Shown here: piece by piece, positions 9,458 through 20,130 of the stretch | Layout: each line of letters starts with the position of its first letter | How positions within the stretch are numbered: position 1 is the stretch's first letter | Assembly: GCF_017696275.1 (NCBI RefSeq) | Contig: NZ_JAAORF010000001.1 | Location: 470,174-534,173 of the forward strand | Length of the DNA: 64,000 nt | Source of the DNA: Prochlorococcus marinus XMU1405 | GTDB taxonomy: Bacteria; Cyanobacteriota; Cyanobacteriia; PCC-6307; Cyanobiaceae | Direction of reading: 5' to 3' | Made by a program: the position numbers and the translations under genes | The notes under the pieces: generated by a model | What the model saw: the letters and a program-made list of their open reading frames with translations, nothing else | Told to the model about the DNA's origin: nothing | The model's database searches: none

Positions 9458-10252
9458 ATGAACTTTAAACCAATACCTAATAAATTTGAATATTTAAATT
9501 GGCAAGAGATTGAAAGTGTTGCAAAAGATAAAAGATCAACAGTGATTTGGCCATTCGGCGCTGTTGAGCAACATGGGCCGCACTTGCCCCTTGCTACAGA
9601 TAGTATTTTTGTTGATGAAATCATTAGCGAAGTTTTTAAATTATTATCTCCTAAAGTTCCATTAAAAAAACTTCCAACTCAATACATTGGGTTTTCACCA
9701 GAACATAGGGGTTTTGCTGGGACAATTTCACTTTCCTCAGATTTAATAACCTCAATGATTAAGGAAGTGGGAGGTCAATTATCTGAAATGGGTTTTAAAA
9801 GATTGATATTGATTAATGGACATGGAGGTCAAATCTCACTACTAAATACAGCGGCAAGAGAACTGAGGAGTTTCGCTCCTGGGATGGCAGTTTTTCCTTG
9901 TTTCTTATGGAGTGGTGTTAATGGATTAAGTGAATTGTTAACAAAAACTGAGATCGAGGATGGGCTTCATGCCTCTTTAGCTGAAACAAGTTTGATGCTG
10001 GCTTTGAAACCAGAATTAGTAGGTGATGAACGCCCAAATGAGGGTTATAAATTAGAGATCCCTGAAGGTTGGAGTCTAGAGGGCAATGCGCCTACTGCTT
10101 GGCTTACTGACGACTTCAGTAAATCAGGTGTTATTGGCGATAGTAGAGGAGCAAATGAGTCTTTAGGAAAAAATTTAAAGGAATTATTGATTAATCATTG
10201 GTTCAAATTGATTATGAATCTGATGCAATCAGATTGGCCAAACAATTCTTAA
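9458..10252 (+). CDS. creatininase family (creatinine amidohydrolase-like) metallohydrolase
   Basis: The 264 residues show the metal-binding motifs of the creatininase/MftE/ArfB superfamily: PFGAVEQHGPHLPLATDS near residue 32, NGHGGQ around 120 and EDGLHASLAETSLML (glutamate and histidine ligands) around 167. The true substrate is unknown. Cyanobacterial members are not known to use creatinine. MftE- or riboflavin/F420-type amide hydrolysis is an alternative. ATG start. It lies directly upstream of the alkane-biosynthesis pair but has its own spacing (over 80 bases). Confidence 0.9.
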   Translation: MNFKPIPNKFEYLNWQEIESVAKDKRSTVIWPFGAVEQHGPHLPLATDSIFVDEIISEVFKLLSPKVPLKKLPTQYIGFSPEHRGFAGTISLSSDLITSMIKEVGGQLSEMGFKRLILINGHGGQISLLNTAARELRSFAPGMAVFPCFLWSGVNGLSELLTKTEIEDGLHASLAETSLMLALKPELVGDERPNEGYKLEIPEGWSLEGNAPTAWLTDDFSKSGVIGDSRGANESLGKNLKELLINHWFKLIMNLMQSDWPNNS

Positions 10253-10318
10253 ATAAGTTTAAGTAAAAAATGTGACTTTACAATTGAAACTATTTTCATG
10301 ATATTTAAATAAACCCTC

Positions 10319-10324
10319 TATAAT
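10319..10324 (+). promoter_or_regulatory. probable -10 element of the ado promoter
   Basis: A perfect TATAAT lies 40 bases before the second possible ado start. No convincing -35 hexamer is seen at the usual distance. Initiation about 7 bases downstream (near 10331) would leave only six leader bases before the first ATG at 10337. This favours the ATG at 10364. Confidence 0.4.
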
Positions 10325-10363
10325 AATGTAATATTCATGCATAATGAGCTAAAGATTACTGAC

Positions 10364-11092
10364 ATGCAAACTCTAGAATCAAATAAAAAAACTGTTGAAG
10401 AATCGACTAACCCGATTTCTTTAGATTTACCCGACTTCACTACAGATTCTTATAAGGATGCATACAGCAGAATAAATGCAATTGTTATAGAGGGAGAGCA
10501 AGAGGCTCATGATAATTACATTTCAATAGCAACTTTAATTCCAAATGAGTTAGAGGAGTTAACTAAATTGGCGAGAATGGAAATGAAGCATAAAAAAGGC
10601 TTTACTGCATGTGGAAGAAATTTAGGTGTAGTAGCTGATATGGAATTTGCTAAAAAATTCTTTTCTAAATTACATGGTAATTTTCAAGTTGCTCTTGAAA
10701 AAGGAAATTTAACAACATGTCTTTTAATACAAGCCATCTTAATTGAAGCATTTGCTATTTCTGCTTATAACGTCTACATAAGAGTTGCTGATCCTTTTGC
10801 AAAAAAAATAACAGAGGGAGTGGTTAAAGATGAATACCTTCATTTAAATTATGGTCAAGAGTGGCTTAAAGAGAATCTATCTACTTGTAAAGAGGAATTA
10901 ATGGAAGCTAATAAGGTTAATCTTCCGTTAATTAAAAAGATGTTAGATGAAGTAGCAGATGACGCATCAGTTTTAGCTATGGACAGAGAAGAATTAATGG
11001 AAGAATTTATGATTGCTTATCAAGATACATTGATGGAAATAGGTCTAGATAATAGAGAAATTGCAAGAATGGCTATGGCAGCTATCGTCTAA
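10364..11092 (+). CDS. ado: aldehyde-deformylating oxygenase (cyanobacterial alkane synthase)
   Basis: This ferritin-like di-iron enzyme converts fatty aldehydes (C16/C18) to alkanes plus formate. The metal ligands are visible in three motif groups: GEQEAHDNY, ARMEMKHKKGF (E and H), and ILIEAFAISAY with KDEYLHLNYG (E and H). Counting from ATG 10364 (MQTLESNKK) gives 242 residues, matching the start I remember for the MED4 protein. The in-frame ATG at 10337 would add nine residues but sits almost on the predicted transcription start. The next gene, acyl-ACP reductase, supplies the aldehyde. Confidence 0.96.
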   Translation: MQTLESNKKTVEESTNPISLDLPDFTTDSYKDAYSRINAIVIEGEQEAHDNYISIATLIPNELEELTKLARMEMKHKKGFTACGRNLGVVADMEFAKKFFSKLHGNFQVALEKGNLTTCLLIQAILIEAFAISAYNVYIRVADPFAKKITEGVVKDEYLHLNYGQEWLKENLSTCKEELMEANKVNLPLIKKMLDEVADDASVLAMDREELMEEFMIAYQDTLMEIGLDNREIARMAMAAIV

Positions 11093-11200
11093 TTACATTT
11101 CTAATTAATTAAGACTTTTAATAATTAATCAATCCTATTTAAGTAGTTACCTCTGTGCTATTGTTCATAACATTGTATAGAAACCATTTATAAATTTTAA

Positions 11201-12241
11201 ATGTTTGGGTTAATAGGCCACTCAACCAGTTTTGAAGATGCAAAAAGAAAAGCTTCGATGCTAGGCTTTGATCATATTGCTGATGGCGACTTAGATGTTT
11301 GGTGTACTGCTCCTCCTCAGCTTGTTGAAAATGTAGAAGTTAAGAGTGCTACTGGAATATCTATTGAAGGTTCTTATATTGATTCGTGCTTTGTTCCTGA
11401 AATGCTTTCTAGATTTAAAACGGCTAGAAGAAAAGTACTAAATGCTATGGAACTAGCTCAGAAAAAAGGGATTAACATTACCGCTTTAGGAGGATTTACT
11501 TCTATAATTTTTGAGAATTTTAATCTTCTACAGCATAAACAAATTAGAAATACTTCATTAGAGTGGGAAAGGTTTACTACTGGCAATACTCATACCGCCT
11601 GGGTTATTTGTAAGCAACTAGAAATAAATGCGCCTCGCATTGGGATAGACCTTAAAAAAGCAACTGTTGCTGTAATTGGAGCTACAGGCGATATTGGTAG
11701 TGCTGTTTGTAGATGGCTTATCAATAAAACTGGGATTTCAGAACTTCTTATGGTAGCAAGACAACAAGAACCACTAGCACTGTTACAAAAAGAATTAGAT
11801 GGTGGAACCGTAACAAGCTTAAATGAGGCATTGCCTCAGGCGGATATTGTTGTATGGGTTGCAAGTATGCCTAAAACCATTGGAATTGATACAGATAACT
11901 TAAAAAAACCATGTTTAATGATTGATGGCGGATACCCCAAAAATCTTGATGAGAAATTTCAGGGTGAAAATATTCATGTTTTAAAAGGAGGTATAGTAGA
12001 GTTTTTCAATGATATTGGTTGGAATATGATGGAACTTGCAGAAATGCGAAACCCTCAGCGAGAGATGTTTGCTTGCTTTGCAGAAGCTATGATTTTAGAA
12101 TTTGAAAAGTGTCATACAAACTTTAGTTGGGGAAGAAATAATATTTCCCTTGAAAAGATGGAGTTTATTGGAGCAGCATCTTTAAAGCATGGTTTTTCTG
12201 CAATTGGACTTGATAAGCAGCCTAACGTATTAACTGTTTAA
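11201..12241 (+). CDS. aar: long-chain acyl-[acyl-carrier-protein] reductase
   Basis: This 346-residue protein reduces acyl-ACP to fatty aldehyde with NADPH, feeding Ado. An N-terminal part ([18 protein letters not shown]) is followed by a Rossmann domain with [18 protein letters not shown] around 165-183. The catalytic-cysteine region [14 protein letters not shown] lies near 281-294. The ado-aar pair is the hallmark two-gene alkane module of cyanobacteria. The 109-base gap upstream may hold its own promoter. Only three bases separate it from accA, so aar and accA are probably co-transcribed. Confidence 0.96.
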   Translation: MFGLIGHSTSFEDAKRKASMLGFDHIADGDLDVWCTAPPQLVENVEVKSATGISIEGSYIDSCFVPEMLSRFKTARRKVLNAMELAQKKGINITALGGFTSIIFENFNLLQHKQIRNTSLEWERFTTGNTHTAWVICKQLEINAPRIGIDLKKATVAVIGATGDIGSAVCRWLINKTGISELLMVARQQEPLALLQKELDGGTVTSLNEALPQADIVVWVASMPKTIGIDTDNLKKPCLMIDGGYPKNLDEKFQGENIHVLKGGIVEFFNDIGWNMMELAEMRNPQREMFACFAEAMILEFEKCHTNFSWGRNNISLEKMEFIGAASLKHGFSAIGLDKQPNVLTV

Positions 12242-12244
12242 ATT

Positions 12245-13252
12245 ATGGCTAAACGTTACCTCCTTGATTTTGAAAAACCTCTTGTTGAACTTGAGAAGCA
12301 GATAGAGCAAATTAAAGAATTAGCTCGAGATTCAGAAGTTGATGTTAGTCAACAGCTTCTGCAACTTGAAACCTTAGCTGCAAGGAGAAGAGAAGAAATA
12401 TTTAAATCTCTCACCCCTGCTCAAAAGATTCAGGTAGCTAGACATCCTCAAAGACCTAGTACTTTGGATTTTGTTCAAATGTTTTGTGATGACTGGATAG
12501 AATTACATGGAGACAGAAATGGTGGCGATGATATGGCACTTATTGGGGGGATAGGTTCGATAAATAATAGACCAGTATTGATGTTAGGGCATCAGAAAGG
12601 AAGGGACACAAAAGAAAATGTAGTAAGAAACTTTGGTATGGCAAAACCAGGAGGTTACAGAAAAGCTCTTAGATTAATGCAGCATGCAAATAGATTTTCT
12701 TTGCCAATTCTTACATTTATTGACACTCCTGGAGCTTATGCTGGTTTAAAAGCTGAAGAGCAAGGTCAAGGTGAAGCGATTGCAAGAAACCTTCGAGAGA
12801 TGTTTGGATTTAAAGTTCCAATTGTGGCTACTGTCATTGGAGAAGGAGGTTCTGGAGGAGCACTTGGAATAGGTGTTGCCGATAGGTTACTAATGTTTGA
12901 ACACAGTGTTTATACAGTTGCTAGTCCAGAAGCATGTGCATCAATTTTGTGGAGAGATGCTGCGAAGGCGCCAGAAGCAGCATCAGCACTTAAAATCACA
13001 GGTAAAGATTTACTTAAATTAGGTATAATAGACGAGGTATTATCAGAACCTTCTGGTGGGAATAATTGGGCTCCTTTAGATGCTGGCAACACACTAAAAG
13101 AGGCTATCGAGAAACACCTTAACGCTTTACTGCAAATGCCTAAAGAAGAATTGATTGAGGAAAGATACAAAAAATTTAGGGTTTTAGGTAAATTTATCGA
13201 AGCAAATAATATTGAAGAGATTTATAGTGAAATCCCCCCAAAAACTGAATAA
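12245..13252 (+). CDS. accA: acetyl-CoA carboxylase carboxyltransferase, alpha subunit
   Basis: AccA pairs with AccD to transfer CO2 from biotin to acetyl-CoA, giving malonyl-CoA for fatty-acid synthesis. The 335 residues open with the typical [17 protein letters not shown] coiled-coil start. They continue with [25 protein letters not shown], the oxyanion-hole segments [26 protein letters not shown] and [16 protein letters not shown]. The length is normal. The ATG lies 3 bases after the aar stop, which links fatty-acid initiation with fatty aldehyde production in one transcript. Confidence 0.97.
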   Translation: MAKRYLLDFEKPLVELEKQIEQIKELARDSEVDVSQQLLQLETLAARRREEIFKSLTPAQKIQVARHPQRPSTLDFVQMFCDDWIELHGDRNGGDDMALIGGIGSINNRPVLMLGHQKGRDTKENVVRNFGMAKPGGYRKALRLMQHANRFSLPILTFIDTPGAYAGLKAEEQGQGEAIARNLREMFGFKVPIVATVIGEGGSGGALGIGVADRLLMFEHSVYTVASPEACASILWRDAAKAPEAASALKITGKDLLKLGIIDEVLSEPSGGNNWAPLDAGNTLKEAIEKHLNALLQMPKEELIEERYKKFRVLGKFIEANNIEEIYSEIPPKTE

Positions 13253-13253
13253 C

Positions 13254-13961
13254 TTGAAACTAGCTTTTATAACAGGTGCTACGAAAGGTATTGGTAGATC
13301 CACCGCAATTACTTTTGCCAATGCTGGCTGGGATTTAATTTTACTCTCCAGGAATATGGATTTAATGGAGAAACTAAAGAGCGAACTGTTGACCACTAAA
13401 TCAAAAATTAACCTAGTAAAATGTGATTTATCTAATCCTCTAGAAATAGAGCATTGTGTTAATGAGGCAATTGAGAAGTATGGGTGCCCTTCAGTATTGA
13501 TAAATAATGCCGGCTGCGCATTTAATGGCCTTTTAGCTGAAATGGAATTAGGTCAATGGGAACAAACTATTCAAATAAACCTCACAAGTGTTTTTCAAAT
13601 TTGTAGTTTAATAATTCCTGAAATGAGAAAACATGGTGGTTTAGTTATTAATGTCAGTAGTCATGCCTCTTATAATGCATTTCCCCAATGGGGAGCTTAT
13701 TGTGTTTCAAAATCTGCACTAGCTATGTTTACTAAATGCCTTAGGGAGGAGGAGAGGTCTAATTCAATAAGAGCATGCACAATAACGCTTGGTTCAGTAA
13801 ATACTCCTCTTTGGGACTCCGAATCAATAAATTCTGATTTTGATAGAACTTCTATGCTCTCCTCAAAAGAGGTATCAGAAACTATTCTCTACATGGCTCA
13901 AAAACCTGAATCACAATTGATCGAAGACTTGACTTTGATGCCTTCTGGCGGAGCCTTTTAA
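13254..13961 (+). CDS. short-chain dehydrogenase/reductase (SDR family)
   Basis: A classical SDR: cofactor motif TGATKGIG near the N-terminus, NNAG (LINNAGCAF), catalytic serine in NVSSHASY, and YCVSK as the Tyr-x-x-x-Lys pair. Specificity cannot be read from sequence. Relatives include 3-oxoacyl-ACP reductases and unclassified dehydrogenases. An ATG at 13212 inside accA is in frame, but the Rossmann strand begins at KLAFITGATKG. The TTG at 13254, one base after the accA stop, gives a normal SDR start and about 235 residues. Probably the last gene of the aar-accA transcript. Confidence 0.9.
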   Translation: MKLAFITGATKGIGRSTAITFANAGWDLILLSRNMDLMEKLKSELLTTKSKINLVKCDLSNPLEIEHCVNEAIEKYGCPSVLINNAGCAFNGLLAEMELGQWEQTIQINLTSVFQICSLIIPEMRKHGGLVINVSSHASYNAFPQWGAYCVSKSALAMFTKCLREEERSNSIRACTITLGSVNTPLWDSESINSDFDRTSMLSSKEVSETILYMAQKPESQLIEDLTLMPSGGAF

Positions 13962-13966
13962 ACATT

Positions 13967-14004
13967 CTGTTTATCTGATTGATCTTAAAACAGTGATTTT
14001 TTTT
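13967..14004 (+). terminator. possible rho-independent terminator after the accA-SDR unit
   Basis: CTGTTT (13967-13972) can pair with AAACAG (13988-13993) across a 15-base loop that can itself pair ATC with GAT. TGA and then eight T residues (13997-14004) follow. It begins six bases after the SDR stop codon. The stem is short and AT-rich, so confidence is modest. Confidence 0.4.
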
Positions 14005-14114
14005 AGTGCTATTTGAGCCCGATTAAACAAGAGAATGTGATATAGTATATGAGCAATTAAGCTTTTGGAAGATACAGTTAATTAAGTTGCATACAATTTT
14101 CTGTTTAGAATTTT

Positions 14115-14855
14115 ATGACCTCTACATTACCCAACGATAATATTAGAAACTTTGACGACCAGATTACTAATAAACTAATTTCTGAAATTATAAGAGACAG
14201 AATTAAGAGTTCTGGTACAAGATTTAGTGCTAACGATAATATTTCTGATTTTATAAATCCTGGTGAATTAGAAATTTTAGAAAAAGAAATAGCCTCAAGA
14301 GTTAAAGACTTACTAAAGTCCCTCGTAATTGATGTTGAGAATGATCATAATACTCAAGAAACTGCTGAAAGAGTATCAAAAATGTATCTAAATGAAGTTT
14401 TTAAAGGTAGATATCATGAACAACCTAAAGTTACAAGTTTCCCAAATGACAAGAATCTTGATGAAATTTATACAGTTGGTCCAATTTCGGTCAGATCTGC
14501 ATGTTCACATCACCTAGTTCCAATTCTAGGAGAATGTTGGATAGGTATAAAACCTGGAAATAAAGTCATAGGACTTTCAAAATTTGCGAGAGTTGCTGAT
14601 TGGGTTTTTTCCAGACCTCATATTCAGGAAGAAGCTGTAATGATCCTTGCAGATGAAATTGAAAAACTTTGCGAACCTAAAGGTTTAGGCATTATTGTAA
14701 AGGCCCAACATTATTGTATGAAGTGGAGGGGAGTCAAAGAACCAAATACAAGCATGATTAATTCTGTGGTGAGAGGCGATTTTAGACACGATTTAAGTTT
14801 GAAACAAGAATTTTTTGAGCTTGTAAAACAGCAGTCAGCTACTAATAATTACTAA
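14115..14855 (+). CDS. folE: GTP cyclohydrolase I
   Basis: FolE opens GTP to 7,8-dihydroneopterin triphosphate, the first step of folate and pterin synthesis. The 246 residues contain the signature SACSHHLVPILGECWIGIKPG with the zinc ligands (Cys, His) and KAQHYCMKWRGVKEPNTSM with the second zinc cysteine. A variable N-terminal region of about 55 residues precedes the domain. The 3' end overlaps trpF on the other strand by 4 bases. A 153-base gap upstream carries the putative terminator of the previous unit and an AT-rich promoter region. Confidence 0.96.
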   Translation: MTSTLPNDNIRNFDDQITNKLISEIIRDRIKSSGTRFSANDNISDFINPGELEILEKEIASRVKDLLKSLVIDVENDHNTQETAERVSKMYLNEVFKGRYHEQPKVTSFPNDKNLDEIYTVGPISVRSACSHHLVPILGECWIGIKPGNKVIGLSKFARVADWVFSRPHIQEEAVMILADEIEKLCEPKGLGIIVKAQHYCMKWRGVKEPNTSMINSVVRGDFRHDLSLKQEFFELVKQQSATNNY

Positions 14856-15508
14856 TTTCTTTTTAAAAATTTTAAAAGACCCTCTGTTTTATTAATATCT
14901 TTTAAACCCGGAGATATCTCAATACTACTTGAAATATCTAATCCGTCTGGTTTGACTTCAGTAAGGATTTCATCAATCCATTCAATTGATATCCCACCTG
15001 CTAACCACCAAGGTTTACTAAATTGCAGATTCTTTAGATAAATAGAGTTTATTTTTTTCCCTGAACCTCCATAAGTTTCTTTGTTCCAAGAGTCGAGTAG
15101 TATCGCGTCTACAAAATCCTCAAAAGGTTTAATTTTATCGATATCTTTTTTCGTTTTTATTCTGAAAGCCTTCCATAGGCCAATATTTGGAATTTTTTTC
15201 CTTATTTCTTTGCAATAATCAATATCTTCATCTCCATGTAATTGAATGATAGTTTCACTTGGGTGTCCTAAGAAATTTTTAATAATTAAGTCTATTGGAC
15301 AATTTTGTACAACAGATACCCTCTCGATTTTTGGATACAACCTTTCTAAGGTTGTAAAAATATTTTTCTTAATTTCAGCTGATACATATCTTGGTGACTC
15401 TTCCACTGAAATAATACCTATAGCATGCGCTCCTAATTTTGCGACTTGCAAAGCTTGTTCTGCTGACGTTAGGCCACAAATTTTAATTAAAGTATTACTC
15501 TTGGGCAT
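14852..15508 (-). CDS. trpF: phosphoribosylanthranilate isomerase
   Basis: This (beta/alpha)8 enzyme performs the Amadori rearrangement of phosphoribosylanthranilate in tryptophan synthesis. The 218 residues begin LIKICGLTSAEQALQVAKLGAHAIGII, with the catalytic cysteine in KICG. They contain IIQLHGDED, the catalytic aspartate region DAILLDSW and the phosphate-binding LAGGIS and GLDISSSIE. It stands alone, away from trpA at 45581, as is usual for the scattered trp genes of cyanobacteria. ATG start at 15508. Confidence 0.95.
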   Translation of the reverse strand: MPKSNTLIKICGLTSAEQALQVAKLGAHAIGIISVEESPRYVSAEIKKNIFTTLERLYPKIERVSVVQNCPIDLIIKNFLGHPSETIIQLHGDEDIDYCKEIRKKIPNIGLWKAFRIKTKKDIDKIKPFEDFVDAILLDSWNKETYGGSGKKINSIYLKNLQFSKPWWLAGGISIEWIDEILTEVKPDGLDISSSIEISPGLKDINKTEGLLKFLKRN

Positions 15509-15563
15509 ATAATTGGCCTGTATGTAAGATTAATATTATTGCTAAATATAGCGGAGATTATTT

Positions 15564-16787
15564 TTGAGAAGTTGGCAAATTTTTAAAATATGGGGAATTC
15601 CCTTTAAAGTACATCCTTATTGGTTTGCTATTCTCTTTTTATTCTCATGGAGTATAAGAAATCAGGTTAATTTAACTTCAGGTGATATTTATAGTATTAA
15701 AGAATCTTGGATTATAGGATTTTTAACTTCTTTTTTCTTATTATCTTCAATTATTTTTCATGAGGTTTTTCATACGCTTGTTTCACTTAATCAGGGGGTA
15801 AAAATAAAAAAAATTACTTTTTATTTTTTAGGAGCAATTTTACAAATAGATAAGTATTGTCAAACTGCTTTAGGTAATATAAAAATTGCAATTGTTAGAC
15901 CTCTTTTATGTTTCGCTACAGCATCTATCTTACTTTTAATTAGTAATAACAGTGCATCTCAGGAACAAATAGCAGTTAATGTAATTTCAAGAGTAGGTAT
16001 ATTTAATTTATTCTTAGGCTTCTTAAATTTGATTCCAATTGGTTCTTTAGATGGAGGGAATTTATTAAAAAGTATTATTTGGCATTTCTCAGGGAGTAAA
16101 AATAAAGGAAGAAATTTCCTCAATAAAGTAAATTTATTATTATCTTTTTTTGTTTTATTTTTTGGGATAATTTGTTTATTTAGATTTAACTTTTACTTTG
16201 GTTTTATTTTTTCTTTTTTGGGCTTGTTTGGAATTAATTCTTCAAAATCTGAAAGTCAATTTTTTAAAATTGAAAACATACTTAAATTTAGTAAAGTTTC
16301 TGAGATCAAATTAAAACCTTTGAGGAAAATTGAATACGATTCGAATTTCTCAGAATTTAATAAGTTAATAAAAAATAAGAAGGATACATCGGATAAATAT
16401 TTTTTTGTTACGAATAATGGTAGATGGACCGGTTTTGTTGATGAGAATATCTTAAAGACTGTTTCCTTAAAAAAATGGGAACGGAACTTTGTTGGAGATT
16501 TTAAGAAACCAATCGATAGTTTTGAAAGTGTATCTTATAACGATAAATTATGGAGAACTGTAGAAAGACTTGAAGAAACAAATGAAGGTTTTTTATTGGT
16601 TCTCAATGCTGCAGATATCCCTTTGGGGATAATTGATAGGTCAAAAATTGGAAACTTTGTGTTGAATAGATTAGGTTTTAATTTGCCTTCAGATATTGTT
16701 GACAAATTAAACTTTAAAAATAATTATCCCCTAGGAATTGAATTGCCGAGAATAATTAATTCAATGAAGCAGAAAGGAGATCTTTAA
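15564..16787 (+). CDS. M50-family intramembrane metalloprotease (site-2 protease-like)
   Basis: These 407 residues carry several membrane segments in the first 220. HEVFH (zinc-binding HExxH) sits in the membrane helix around residue 66, and the second motif LDGGNLL (IPIGSLDGGN) is near 163. The C-terminal half (about 240-400) is soluble and resembles a CBS-domain pair, the layout of family M50B proteases with regulatory CBS modules. It probably cleaves a membrane substrate such as an anti-sigma factor. The substrate is unknown. The start is TTG at 15564, 55 bases from divergent trpF. Confidence 0.9.
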   Translation: MRSWQIFKIWGIPFKVHPYWFAILFLFSWSIRNQVNLTSGDIYSIKESWIIGFLTSFFLLSSIIFHEVFHTLVSLNQGVKIKKITFYFLGAILQIDKYCQTALGNIKIAIVRPLLCFATASILLLISNNSASQEQIAVNVISRVGIFNLFLGFLNLIPIGSLDGGNLLKSIIWHFSGSKNKGRNFLNKVNLLLSFFVLFFGIICLFRFNFYFGFIFSFLGLFGINSSKSESQFFKIENILKFSKVSEIKLKPLRKIEYDSNFSEFNKLIKNKKDTSDKYFFVTNNGRWTGFVDENILKTVSLKKWERNFVGDFKKPIDSFESVSYNDKLWRTVERLEETNEGFLLVLNAADIPLGIIDRSKIGNFVLNRLGFNLPSDIVDKLNFKNNYPLGIELPRIINSMKQKGDL

Positions 16788-16809
16788 TAATTCTTGTAAT
16801 TAAAATTTT

Positions 16810-17538
16810 CTATTTTTTATTATCTATTGCAATATTTTTAAAATTTATATTTGATTTATTTTTCAGGAATGAATTTCTCAAATGTTGAACTATTTCATCA
16901 TTTGTTAGTTTTAAATTTACTTTTGGTGGAGCTTCTTCTTTGAATAATTTGAACCACAAATCTCTTGAAGGATTTGTTTGAATTTCTCCATGTTGAAGGA
17001 ATGCTCCTTTTTTACGAAATTGAGCACTACCTATTCTCTTAAACCCATCCTGATCAACTAAATCGGAAATTAATGAAGTCCCAAAACAATTTGTTTTAAT
17101 ACTTGATTTTCGTGAATTTCCATACTGTAAGTTGAGGCCTAATTCTCTAAAACTTTTAATTAACCAATTATTAACCATTTCATAACTAAAGACTTTATAG
17201 TAAGTTTTTTTAAATGTTAATGCATATGTTATGCCTCCTGAATGCAGAACAGCTCCCCCTCCTGAGGGACGTCTAACAATATTAATTTCCCCATTTGATA
17301 ATAAATTTTTCCAATGAAGAGGAATTTCCTTTTGGTGATAGCCAATTGAAAGCCAATCCCCAGTCCAATAGTAGAACCTCAATGTGAGAATTATTTCAGG
17401 ATTCGAAATTGTCTGATCTAAAGAATTTAAATCTAATGCCATTTGATCAAATCCAGGTAAATTATTTGTTGAAAAAATTAAAGCCTGATTTTCAATTCCC
17501 AAAATTAACTTTGCAGGTTTATTTATGATAATTTTCAA
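16810..17538 (-). CDS. lipoate/biotin-protein ligase A family protein
   Basis: These 242 residues contain the BPL/LplA/LipB signature [19 protein letters not shown] (around 92-110) and a lysine-rich mid-section with the [17 protein letters not shown] stretch typical of LplA/LipM-type transferases. It could attach lipoate or octanoate to the E2/GcvH proteins or belong to the octanoyltransferase branch. The sequence does not decide this. ATG start at 17538. It faces the small M50-family gene tail-to-tail and is divergent from psaM. Confidence 0.88.
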   Translation of the reverse strand: MKIIINKPAKLILGIENQALIFSTNNLPGFDQMALDLNSLDQTISNPEIILTLRFYYWTGDWLSIGYHQKEIPLHWKNLLSNGEINIVRRPSGGGAVLHSGGITYALTFKKTYYKVFSYEMVNNWLIKSFRELGLNLQYGNSRKSSIKTNCFGTSLISDLVDQDGFKRIGSAQFRKKGAFLQHGEIQTNPSRDLWFKLFKEEAPPKVNLKLTNDEIVQHLRNSFLKNKSNINFKNIAIDNKK

Positions 17539-17639
17539 TAAATTTTTTCTTTCAATTTGTTAATTACGTAACATCATTTTGTAATAGTGTTTCAAATCTT
17601 CTCTTTTCGGTGGAGAATATAGAAAATAATTTTTTTACC

Positions 17640-17744
17640 ATGGAGCCAACTCAAACAATAAATCTTATTGCATTAAGTCTCATAGTTGTTATGCATGCAG
17701 GAGTTTTAGCATTAAGACTAGGAATTAGTTTAGGTAGGAACTAA
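17640..17744 (+). CDS. psaM: photosystem I subunit XII (PsaM)
   Basis: A 34-residue frame starting at ATG 17640. It encodes a single membrane helix ([25 protein letters not shown]) with the short polar ends expected of PsaM, the smallest PSI subunit, which lies near the trimer interface. In relatives, psaM also sits near por and the chl genes. A hairpin (ACTGAAT, 6-base loop, ATTCAGT, 17790-17809) follows 45 bases after the stop, with no T-run on this strand. PsaI is an alternative by size but lacks this sequence pattern. Confidence 0.85.
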   Translation: MEPTQTINLIALSLIVVMHAGVLALRLGISLGRN

Positions 17745-17829
17745 AGTCTATTAGAAAATTTAAAATTTATAAGGTAAAAATAAAGTAAGACTGAATTGAT
17801 TTATTCAGTAAAAAAATCAAGTACTTAAT

Positions 17830-18177
17830 TTGTCAAAATCTTTTTATAAAAATAGTATTTTCTACAAAAAATATTTAGGGGATGTATTTGTAAAAAGACA
17901 ACAGAAAGAGGATAATTTTGTATCTTTGATTTTTTTAATTATAAAAATTAGCTTTTCCCTTTTAGCAATAATAAGCCTGATTAAGCTTGGCTATAGTTCT
18001 AAAGTAAGGTTGAACAGATTAAGGGAAATTGAAGAATCATTTTTATACGAAAAATACAGATTTAATTTATTAACAGATAAGTTTGATGATTTATTCTCTT
18101 CTGAAGGTGAGCAAAGATTTATGAAGGATCAGGATCAAATGATTTCTCGGGACATTATCAGAGTAATATGGCGTTGA
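17830..18177 (+). CDS. conserved hypothetical protein with one membrane segment
   Basis: I do not recognise a family. The 115 residues have a basic N-terminus (about 1-30), a hydrophobic segment FVSLIFLIIKISFSLLAIISLIKLGY (about 30-56), then a charged helix likely to form a coiled coil (RLNRLREIEESFLYEKYRFNLLTDKFDDLF). They end in RDIIRVIWR. That topology is seen in small cyanobacterial proteins with a septum- or thylakoid-associated coiled coil. The start is TTG at 17830. It lies between psaM and por on the same strand. Confidence 0.75.
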   Translation: MSKSFYKNSIFYKKYLGDVFVKRQQKEDNFVSLIFLIIKISFSLLAIISLIKLGYSSKVRLNRLREIEESFLYEKYRFNLLTDKFDDLFSSEGEQRFMKDQDQMISRDIIRVIWR

Positions 18178-18225
18178 TAAGGATGATCATGAATCATTCA
18201 ACTTATCATTTTTTAATTAACTTTT

Positions 18226-19236
18226 TTGCTAGTGAGTAAGAACATTAAGGGTTTGGTCCTAATAACAGGAACAACTTCAGGAGTTGGATTAAATACTCTA
18301 AAACCTCTATTAAGATTTGGATGGGAGGTTATAGCAGTTAATCGATCAAATAAAAGAGCTATAAAAATAGCTGATGAATCCTTGACAAAAGAGGAATTTA
18401 AAAATGTTCACTTTATAGAAATAGATCTTTCTAACTTGGATGATGTGAGAAAAGGTTGCGATGAAATATTAGAAAGATTTAAGAAGCCAATAAATTCTCT
18501 TATTTGTAATGCAGCAGTTTATAAACCGAGACTAAAGAAACCTGAAAGGTCTGCTCAGGGGTTTGAAAACTCTATGGCAGTAAATCATTTTGGGCATTTT
18601 CTTATGATAAACCTACTTATGGAAAATATTTTATCTTCTCAAAGAGAAATTGTTTTAAATGGCAAATCAACTGTATTCAAGCCAAGAATTACAGTATTAG
18701 GAACTGTTACGGCTAATTATTCAGAACTTGGAGGAAGGATCCCCATTCCTGCCCCAGCTGATTTGGGAGATTTAGCAGGATTCAAAAATGGTTTTTTATC
18801 TCCCATAAGTATGGCGAATGGAAAGAAATTTAAACCTGGTAAGGCTTATAAGGATAGTAAACTTTGCAATATGGTGACTGTTCAGGAATTATCAAAAAGA
18901 TATCCTGCAGAAAAGATTATTGTTAATTCTCTATATCCTGGATGTGTTGCTGATACAAAACTTTTTAGAGATACACCTTGGTTATTTAGATTCCTTTTCC
19001 CGATATTTCAAAAATTCATAACAAAAGGATATGTTTCACAAAGACAGGCAGGAGAGAGGGTAGCTCAAGTGGCAACTTATAAAGAATTTGCTAAACCATC
19101 AGTCCATTGGAGCTGGGGAAATCGTCAGAAAACTGGCAGAAAAGCTTTTTCTCAAAAATTGTCAAAAAGAATAATTGATACGAAGACCTCTCAACAAACT
19201 TATGATTTAACAAGCCAATTGGTTGGATTAAATTAA
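18226..19236 (+). CDS. por: light-dependent protochlorophyllide oxidoreductase
   Basis: This SDR-family enzyme reduces protochlorophyllide with NADPH and light. The 336 residues show TGTTSGVG for cofactor binding, the ICNAAVY segment, the catalytic YKDSK (Tyr-Lys) in GKAYKDSKLCN, and SLYPGCVADTKLFRDTPWLFR typical of LPOR. Possible starts are TTG at 18226 and GTG at 18232, differing by two residues. It is convergent with chlL, so light-dependent and light-independent routes to chlorophyllide are adjacent. Confidence 0.96.
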   Translation: MLVSKNIKGLVLITGTTSGVGLNTLKPLLRFGWEVIAVNRSNKRAIKIADESLTKEEFKNVHFIEIDLSNLDDVRKGCDEILERFKKPINSLICNAAVYKPRLKKPERSAQGFENSMAVNHFGHFLMINLLMENILSSQREIVLNGKSTVFKPRITVLGTVTANYSELGGRIPIPAPADLGDLAGFKNGFLSPISMANGKKFKPGKAYKDSKLCNMVTVQELSKRYPAEKIIVNSLYPGCVADTKLFRDTPWLFRFLFPIFQKFITKGYVSQRQAGERVAQVATYKEFAKPSVHWSWGNRQKTGRKAFSQKLSKRIIDTKTSQQTYDLTSQLVGLN

Positions 19237-19242
19237 GTTAGA

Positions 19243-20130
<888 letters not shown>

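Noticed and set aside
13212-13253. Earlier ATG for the SDR gene inside accA
   Set aside because: The extra 14 residues precede the Rossmann strand and overlap the accA 3' end. TTG 13254 directly after the accA stop fits better.
17790-17809. Hairpin ACTGAAT...ATTCAGT after psaM as a terminator
   Set aside because: On the plus strand it is followed by A residues, not T, so it cannot be a standard terminator for psaM.
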